Shown one piece after another: positions 30,708 through 35,472 of a stretch of 35,472 nt of DNA. Within the stretch, counting starts at the first letter, position 1. Every line of letters begins with the position of its first letter. The position numbers and the translations under genes are program-made. The notes below the pieces were generated by a model. The model did no database searches. It saw only the letters and a program-made list of their open reading frames with translations, and was not told the DNA's origin. Source of the DNA: Planctomycetota bacterium (lineage in GTDB: Bacteria; Planctomycetota; GCA-002687715); assembly GCA_002683135.1 (NCBI GenBank), contig NYSS01000005.1, positions 1 to 35,472 of the forward strand, written 5' to 3'.

Positions 30708-31947
30708 TCAGACCTTGAAGAGGTCGGCTTCGATCGGGACCTCGCGATTCGCCAGGGTCGCCTCGTGCGCGCGGATGGCCACCGCACCCGCACGCAGGCC
30801 GTCCTCCGCCGTGCACGCCACGGGCTTGCCCTCGGCCACGGACTTCAGGAACCGCTCCACCGAGTAGTACAGCTCCGGATGCGGCAGCCCGATCCCCTCC
30901 TTGAGCTTGCCCTGGGACGCCAGCTTGGTCGCGTCGGCGATGAGCGTGATCCCCCGCTCGTCGTGGAACTGTTGGCGGTTGGCGTAGACCTCCCACCCCT
31001 GCACAGGGGCGTCGGCCTCCTTGAACAACCAGCCGTGGCGGCCGGCGAGCTTGATGGTGCCCATGGTCCCGTTCAGGAGGACGTGGGAGCTCCCGAACGA
31101 GTTCGCAAGCGTCGCTTCGATGACGAGGCTGACGCCGCCGTCCAGGCCGAACTGGCAGAGCACCGTGTCCGGGACCTCGCGGCCGTCGTCATGCAGCAGC
31201 TTCGCCCCCTGTCCCTTCACGCTCGTCGGCACCTTCTTGGTGAACCAATGGAGCGCATCGTAGAGGTGGCTGCCCACCTCTCCAGGGAGCCCTGACGAAG
31301 TCGCGTTGTAGAGCCGCCAGTTCAGCGCCTTCTCCCTGGAGGCGTCCTGGGTGGGGGTCCGCCACGTCAGCTTGCGGTGCCACGACCCATGCATGGAGAC
31401 AACGTCGTCGATGGAGCCGGACCGGAAGAACGACCGCGCCAACTTGTAGACCGGGTTGCTGCGCGCCGGATGCCCGACCTGGAACGCGGTCTTGGCGCCC
31501 TTGGCCGCGCGGGCCATCGCCTGCAAATCGTCGATGGACGACGCCATGGGGGCCTCGCAATAGACGTGCTTGCCCATCTCCAGGAGCCCGAGGGCGATGT
31601 CCTTGTGCAGGTGCGTCGGGGTGGCGACGAACACCCCCTGGATCGCGGATTCCTTCGCGATCATGTCCTTCCAGTCCGCGTATCCCTTGGCGGCCTTCGT
31701 CCGTCGCACGGAGCGCCGCAAACGGCGCGAGTCGAGCTCGCAAACGGCGGCGACGTTGACGTCTTCGAACTTCGCCAGCTCGGCGAGGATCTCCCGGCCC
31801 TGCGGCCCCCCCCCCGATGACGGCCACCGTCACCGCCCGAGGCGGCCGGTAGATGGGTCCAAGTGCGAGGGCGTCGGGGGTGATCGCCATGGCGGCGGTG
31901 ACACCGACGGCGGACTGGATGAATGTGCGGCGGTCTGAACGAGACAT
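30708..31947 (-). pseudogene. Tat-type Gfo/Idh/MocA oxidoreductase interrupted by a frameshift at a G10 tract
   Basis: The first 47 codons from ATG 31947 give a Tat signal (MSRSDRRTFIQSAVGVTAAM) and the start of a Rossmann fold, AVTVAVIGGG. At 31806-31815 there are ten G on the minus strand, after which this frame turns into Arg-rich noise. The neighbouring frame continues without a break to 30708. Removing one G gives VIGGGPQGREILAELAKFED, restoring the GxGxxG dinucleotide site. The total would be about 412 residues, the normal length. Downstream segments GVFVATPTHLHKDIALGLLE and GSHLYDALHWF fit the family. The usual EKP motif reads CEAP (Ala codon at 31551-31553), so the catalytic lysine is missing. 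It may be a true pseudogene, a phase-variable gene or a homopolymer sequencing error. I think error or recent mutation is most likely because the rest is intact. Confidence 0.85.
31806..31815 (-). repeat. Ten-base homopolymer tract (G10 on the coding strand)
   Basis: Ten consecutive C on the plus strand. It lies inside the Rossmann glycine loop of the Gfo/Idh gene, where nine would keep the frame. This is the longest homopolymer I noticed in the window. Confidence 0.9.
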
Positions 31948-31959
31948 GGTCCAGCCATC

Positions 31960-32742
31960 CTACTCAGAGACGAACACCCCGTCCGGGCCGTGGCGCGTAA
32001 CGCGACCCCCTTCCACGATCAGCGCCGCCAGGCCCGAGGGCGGGCTGCCGCCCACGAGCAGCGCCGTGGACCACGCGTCGGCGTGGGCGGCGGACGTGGA
32101 AACGACGGCGGCGAGGGCGCGCTCGGTCGTCGGCTCGCCGCAGCGAGGGTCGATCACGTGGGAGGTCTCACGGGAGCGCCCGTGGGGAGCTGAAACGGAC
32201 AAGGCTGCCCCGTCCCCGAGGATGACGACGCCCGCGTCCACCACGGAGACGCGCCAGGCGTCGGCATCGGGCGGGCATCCCATGGCGGCCACCGTGCTGG
32301 TCCCCCCGTGCAACAACGCGCAGGAGACGCCCGCGTCACGGAGCGCCTCCACCGCGAGATCGATGGCCCAGCCCTTGCCGATGGCGCCGAGGTCCAACGA
32401 TTCCTCCGCGTCCACGAGCCGAGCCCGCGTCCCCTCGATCTCGAACCTACCGCGCCCCAACATCGGGTCGAAGCGCCCCTCCGTCGCGTCGCGAAGCTCG
32501 AGGCAGAGCTCCAGCAGGGCGATGACCTCGGGATCGAGCGCCACCCAGCCCGCTCCGTGACGGCCCAGGTGCGCGACCTGGCTGTCGTTGCGAAAGGGAG
32601 AGATCAGGCGCTCTACGCGGGCGACCTCTTCGAGGGCCTCCTCACCGGCGGCGCGCAGGTCGCGCTCCGCGCCGCCGGCCATGACGAGCTCGAAGCGCGT
32701 CGCCATGGCCTGCAGCGCGAGGGTCAGGGGACCGGACGTCAG
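31960..32742 (-). CDS. apbE: FAD:protein FMN transferase (ApbE), probable CTG start
   Basis: An ApbE-family enzyme, which attaches FMN from FAD covalently to Ser/Thr of target flavoproteins using magnesium. Seen in order: AMATRFELVMAGG at the N-terminus, RLISPFRNDSQVAHL, SLDLGAIGKGWAID, LLHGGTSTVAAMG, SHVIDPRCGEPT and VSTSAAHADAWSTAL. These are the main family motifs, including the C-terminal Asp of the metal site. Starting at ATG 32706 would give 248 residues but would clip the first beta strand. The CTG at 32742 overlaps the preceding stop as CTGA and gives LTSGPLTLALQ before AMATRF, which suits the fold better (260 residues). No signal peptide or lipobox is present, unlike many exported ApbE proteins, so it may act in the cytoplasm. 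Its target flavoprotein is not evident here. Confidence 0.9.
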   Translation of the reverse strand: MTSGPLTLALQAMATRFELVMAGGAERDLRAAGEEALEEVARVERLISPFRNDSQVAHLGRHGAGWVALDPEVIALLELCLELRDATEGRFDPMLGRGRFEIEGTRARLVDAEESLDLGAIGKGWAIDLAVEALRDAGVSCALLHGGTSTVAAMGCPPDADAWRVSVVDAGVVILGDGAALSVSAPHGRSRETSHVIDPRCGEPTTERALAAVVSTSAAHADAWSTALLVGGSPPSGLAALIVEGGRVTRHGPDGVFVSE

Positions 32743-33986
32743 AGAGCGACGCCCTGGCGCGTGTCCGGGTCGTAACCGAAGGCCTTGCCTTCCCACATGG
32801 AGCGGGCTGCGAGGTCGACGATGATCATGATCTTGTAGCCGAGCTCCACCGGGCTGAGGGGCGCCTTGCGGTCGCGGGAGCGGTTCAGCAGGTTGACGCG
32901 GAGCTCGTCGTGGCTCGATCCGCGCTGGAACTTGTGCTTCTGGCGATCGATGTCCTCGGCCCAGATCTGCTCGGGGACCAGGTTGCAGTTGTTGCCGGAG
33001 AGCTGCAGGTTCGCCTTGTACCCCCGGATCAGCGGCGCCGGGCTCGTCGCGTTGCACGTCGATCCCCAGCACACGTGGGTGTGTCCGCCGTCGAATTCGA
33101 TGGTCAGGTTGACCTGATCGAAGTTGTCCATGGCCTTGTCGATGTTGTGGACGCCCGTGGCGACGACGCGCTTCGGAAAGCCCGGATCGATGGACCACAG
33201 CAGGGGCGTCATCTGGTGCACCAGAAGGTCGCCGACGATGCCCGTGGAGAACTTCGAGTAGCGACGCCAGCGGTGGTAGACGAGCGTATTCCACTCCTGC
33301 GGGCCGAGGGGGCCGCACCACGCGTTCCAGTCCAGGTTGGGGCCGGGGACGATGTCCTTCTCGATCCCGTAGTAGTTCCACTCGCCGGTCTTGGAGTTAC
33401 GGCAATACCCGGTCTCGGACGAGACGGGCTTGCCGATGGCGCCGGATTTGATGAGGTCGTGCGCCTTGTGGTACTTGGGGTCGGTCACGTACTGGGTGCC
33501 GACCTGAACGATGCGATCGCTGCCCTTGGCCGCGTCCATCAGGCGAACGGCGTCCGGCAGGTTGTACGTCATCGGCTTCTCGACGTAGACGTCCTTGCCG
33601 GCGGCGATGGCGTCGATCGCCATCTGCGCGTGCCAGTGCTCGGGGCTGGCGATCCAGACGCAGTCGATGTCCTTGCGCTCGATCAGGTCCTGGTAGTACC
33701 GATGGGCCGCGACCTTGATGCCCTGCTTGTTCGAGCAGTCCTTGGCGCGACGATCGACCCGGGGCTTGGCGACGTCGCACACGGCGCGAATCTGCAGGTT
33801 CTCCTGCTTGTTCTTGTTGATGTTCATCAACGAGCCGCAGTGGGCGCTGCCCATGCCGCCAACGCCGATGACACCGACTCCGATGGTGTCGTTCGGGCCG
33901 CGTCCGAACGCGGCAGGCGATGCCATGGCGACCGCTCCGGCGGCCACGGCGGACTTCTTCATGAAGGATCTGCGGTCAGTGGACAT
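32739..33986 (-). CDS. Tat-exported Gfo/Idh/MocA family oxidoreductase
   Basis: A 415-residue protein. MSTDRRSFMKKSAVAAGAVA is a clear twin-arginine (Tat) signal, so the folded enzyme with its cofactor would be exported. The Rossmann motif GVGVIGVGGMGSAH is at about 36-49. The catalytic EKP motif is intact (VYVEKPMTYN), and the C-terminal half has the alpha/beta domain with LVHQMTPLLWSI and WGSTCNATSPAPLIRGYKAN. Such proteins oxidise or reduce sugars with NAD(P); many planctomycete copies are Tat substrates of unknown specificity. ATG 33986 has AAGGAG eight bases upstream, which decides the start. The stop overlaps the likely CTG start of apbE (CTGA), so the two are probably co-translated. 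Confidence 0.92.
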   Translation of the reverse strand: MSTDRRSFMKKSAVAAGAVAMASPAAFGRGPNDTIGVGVIGVGGMGSAHCGSLMNINKNKQENLQIRAVCDVAKPRVDRRAKDCSNKQGIKVAAHRYYQDLIERKDIDCVWIASPEHWHAQMAIDAIAAGKDVYVEKPMTYNLPDAVRLMDAAKGSDRIVQVGTQYVTDPKYHKAHDLIKSGAIGKPVSSETGYCRNSKTGEWNYYGIEKDIVPGPNLDWNAWCGPLGPQEWNTLVYHRWRRYSKFSTGIVGDLLVHQMTPLLWSIDPGFPKRVVATGVHNIDKAMDNFDQVNLTIEFDGGHTHVCWGSTCNATSPAPLIRGYKANLQLSGNNCNLVPEQIWAEDIDRQKHKFQRGSSHDELRVNLLNRSRDRKAPLSPVELGYKIMIIVDLAARSMWEGKAFGYDPDTRQGVAL

Positions 33987-34051
33987 GAGGGAGACTCCTT
34001 GCGGGAAGCAGGCATCATACACGCCCGTCGGGCCGGGCGTCCGGCCACCGA

Positions 34052-34351
34052 TCATGACTGGAAGGCTATGACCGCGGCGTTGTAGACCATGTGCGCCAGG
34101 ATTGGCGCGATCAGGAGCCTGGTTCGTTCGAACACGAACGCGGCGACGAGGCCCAGGACGAACACCGGAATCGTCGACACCGCCGGATGCACGATGGCGA
34201 AGAGCGCCGCGCTCGCGACGATGGAGGCCGGCGCCGAGAGGGTGCCCCGGAACCCCCGGTAGATCATCCCGCGAAAGATGACCTCCTCGAACAGGGGCGC
34301 GGCCAGAAGGGTCGTGTGTCGACCGCCATGATTCTGACGCTTTTTCCTCAA
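34052..34351 (-). pseudogene. CPBP-family intramembrane protease, N-terminally truncated remnant
   Basis: Only about 99 residues remain. They hold the core of the CPBP (Abi/CAAX-protease-like) family: APLFEEVIFRGMIYRGFRG with the EExxxR motif, ALFAIVHPA with the second-site His, and APILAHMVYNAAV with the third. Normal members are about 200-300 residues, with several helices before the EE motif. Here everything upstream of TLLAAPLFEE is missing and replaced by an unrelated basic stretch (MRKKRQNHGGRHTT) from a TTG start. The break comes just before the divergent GT4 start at 34427. It is probably a 5'-deleted pseudogene, though a short functional form cannot be excluded. The family call is strong; the 'broken' call is inferred from length. 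Confidence 0.65.
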
Positions 34352-34426
34352 AACGCGAACGTCAAGGCGCCGAAATGACCGCGGACACGGGAGTTGCTAT
34401 CATCCCGCCGTCCGCCGCCAGCGACC

Positions 34427-35472
34427 ATGAAAGTCCTGATGATCACCCACGGGTTCCCCCCCGAGTGCAGCGGGGGAACCGAGTCGTACGTCCTCGCCTT
34501 GTGCCAGGAGCTCCTTGAGCGCGGGCACGAGGTAGAGGTGCTCGCCGGCTCCCACGAGGGCGCGGGGGCGGACCAGTGGGAGCCCCGCCTGGAGCGCTCC
34601 GAACACGAGGGCATCCCGGTCCACCGGCTCCACCGAACCGGGCTCTTCGTGGACAACTGGGAGAAGAGCCTCGCCCCGGAGGTCGAGCCCCTCCTGCGAC
34701 GGGTGCTGGAAGAGCAGCAGCCCGATCTCGTTCACGTCCACCACTGGATCCGCATGTCGCGCAACCTGGTGGAGATCTGCCACGACGCCGGCGTACCCGC
34801 GGTGTGCACCCTCCACGACCTGTGGACGTGCTGCCCCAAGGCGTTCCGCATCCGAGACAACACCCACTGCACGCTCGATGTGGGCCCGGTCAACTGCCTC
34901 GGCTGCGCCCCCGCCGGCGAAAACATGAGCGACGCGGAGCAGCAACAGGAGCTCGCCCTGTTCCGAGACGACTTCAGCAACGAGCTGGAGCTGGCGCGGC
35001 GCCTGATCGTGCCCAGCTGCGCGCACAGAGACGTCCTGCTCGCTCAGATGCCATCTCTGCGGGGCAAGTTCCGCGTGGTGCCGCACGGCAACATCTCGGC
35101 GCTCGAGAAATCCACCGCGCCGCATACCGGCGACTTCCCGACCGGGCCCCTCCGCATCGCCCACTGGGGCCACCTGAACTTCTTCAAAGGCCTCGACCTG
35201 CTCCTCGAAGCGTTGCAGGGGTCGAAGCACAAGGCCGACATCAAGCTGCAGCTGTTCGGTGACGTCGTCTACCCACAGGAACGACCCCGAGTCGAGGAGC
35301 TGTCCCAGGGGCTCGACATCACGTGGCACGGCCGCTACGAACCGACGGACCTCGCCGGCGTCCCCATGGACGTGGCGGTCATCCCTTCGCGCTGCAGCGA
35401 GTCGTGGAGCTTCGTCCTCGACGAAGCGTTCCTCCTGGGGGTCCCTGTGATCGTCTCTGATCGAGGCGCCCT
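34427..35472 (+). CDS. Glycosyltransferase family 4, C-terminus cut by the window edge
   Basis: An open frame of 348 codons from ATG 34427 to the end of the window without a stop. It starts MKVLMITHGFPPECSGGTES, then LVHVHHWIRMSRNLVEIC and CTLHDLWTCCPKAFRI. A Cys cluster ends VNCLGCAP, equivalent to the insert in the GT4 proteins at 25650-27311 and 27516-29024. The second domain shows PLRIAHWGHLNFFKGLDLLL and the donor-site region PSRCSESWSFVLDEAFLLG, followed by VPVIVSDRGA. It lacks only a short C-terminal part. It is divergent from the CPBP remnant, and its position suggests a further group of glycan genes to the right. Confidence 0.92.
   Translation, partial: MKVLMITHGFPPECSGGTESYVLALCQELLERGHEVEVLAGSHEGAGADQWEPRLERSEHEGIPVHRLHRTGLFVDNWEKSLAPEVEPLLRRVLEEQQPDLVHVHHWIRMSRNLVEICHDAGVPAVCTLHDLWTCCPKAFRIRDNTHCTLDVGPVNCLGCAPAGENMSDAEQQQELALFRDDFSNELELARRLIVPSCAHRDVLLAQMPSLRGKFRVVPHGNISALEKSTAPHTGDFPTGPLRIAHWGHLNFFKGLDLLLEALQGSKHKADIKLQLFGDVVYPQERPRVEELSQGLDITWHGRYEPTDLAGVPMDVAVIPSRCSESWSFVLDEAFLLGVPVIVSDRGA

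Noticed and set aside
32743-33381. N-terminal extension of the ApbE frame by about 213 codons
   Set aside because: It overlaps the Gfo/Idh coding region in another frame and is Arg/Pro-rich; ApbE family similarity begins only at ALQAMATRF.
32910-34085. Plus-strand open frame of 391 codons
   Set aside because: Shadow of the Tat-type Gfo/Idh gene on the minus strand, which has a Tat signal, EKP and a strong ribosome-binding site.
1-35472. CRISPR array, insertion sequence, integrase or phage genes
   Set aside because: I saw no regularly spaced repeats, transposase or integrase motifs, or terminal inverted repeats anywhere in the window.

Overview
This is high-GC bacterial DNA with tightly packed genes, few long intergenic gaps, and many GTG or overlapping starts. 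It most likely comes from a planctomycete or a close relative in the PVC group. The pointers are a 1466-residue secreted fusion of the 'PVC-type' membrane-bound dehydrogenase kind with a cupredoxin and a c-type haem domain, two Tat-exported Gfo/Idh/MocA oxidoreductases, two sugar-phosphate-isomerase-like TIM barrels, a HEAT-VWA protein, and several small lipoproteins. This is inferred from gene content only; no rRNA gene is present.

Layout. 1-293: the start of an ammonium transporter running off the left edge. 567-4967: the giant secreted oxidoreductase/cytochrome. 4983-10594: mostly metabolic and hypothetical genes on the minus strand (TIM barrel, tRNA-Trp, zinc-ribbon protein, lipoprotein, aldo/keto reductase, PLP dehydratase), with one plus-strand gene resembling a phosphodiester glycosidase. 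10699-15719: small membrane proteins, then a three-gene operon (HEAT-VWA, lipoprotein, RNase D) joined by 4-base overlaps. 15768-22147: envelope polysaccharide genes, namely an SGNH-like membrane protein, a TIM barrel, a WecA/MraY-like phosphoglycosyl transferase, an O-antigen ligase/polymerase-like protein and a GT4 glycosyltransferase. 22179-27311: a minus-strand run of three glycosyltransferases followed by a flavin reductase and an enoyl-CoA hydratase. 27516-29024: a divergent GT4. 29057-33986: a minus-strand run with a lipoprotein, a membrane cytochrome c, a helix-hairpin-helix protein, a frameshifted Tat-type Gfo/Idh protein, ApbE and an intact Tat-type Gfo/Idh protein. 34052-34351: a decayed CPBP protease. 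34427-end: the start of another GT4.

How they fit together. The central 11 kb looks like a surface polysaccharide locus. The MraY/WecA-like enzyme would load the first sugar phosphate on a polyprenyl carrier, the GT2 and GT4 enzymes would extend the chain, and the Wzy/WaaL-like protein would polymerise or ligate it. The SGNH protein may modify it. No flippase or chain-length regulator is visible, so the pathway is incomplete here.

Most worth checking: (i) RNase D has no ATG, GTG, TTG or CTG upstream of its catalytic domain, and the best candidate start is an ATA overlapping the preceding stop as ATAA. (ii) A G10 tract breaks a Gfo/Idh gene exactly at its Rossmann motif, and removing one G restores it. 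(iii) A G8 tract sits at a probable frame change in the tail of a GT4. (iv) Several GT4 enzymes share a Cys cluster just after their LHD motif. (v) ApbE probably starts at a CTG overlapping the preceding stop as CTGA. I did not find a clearly new defence or mobile system.
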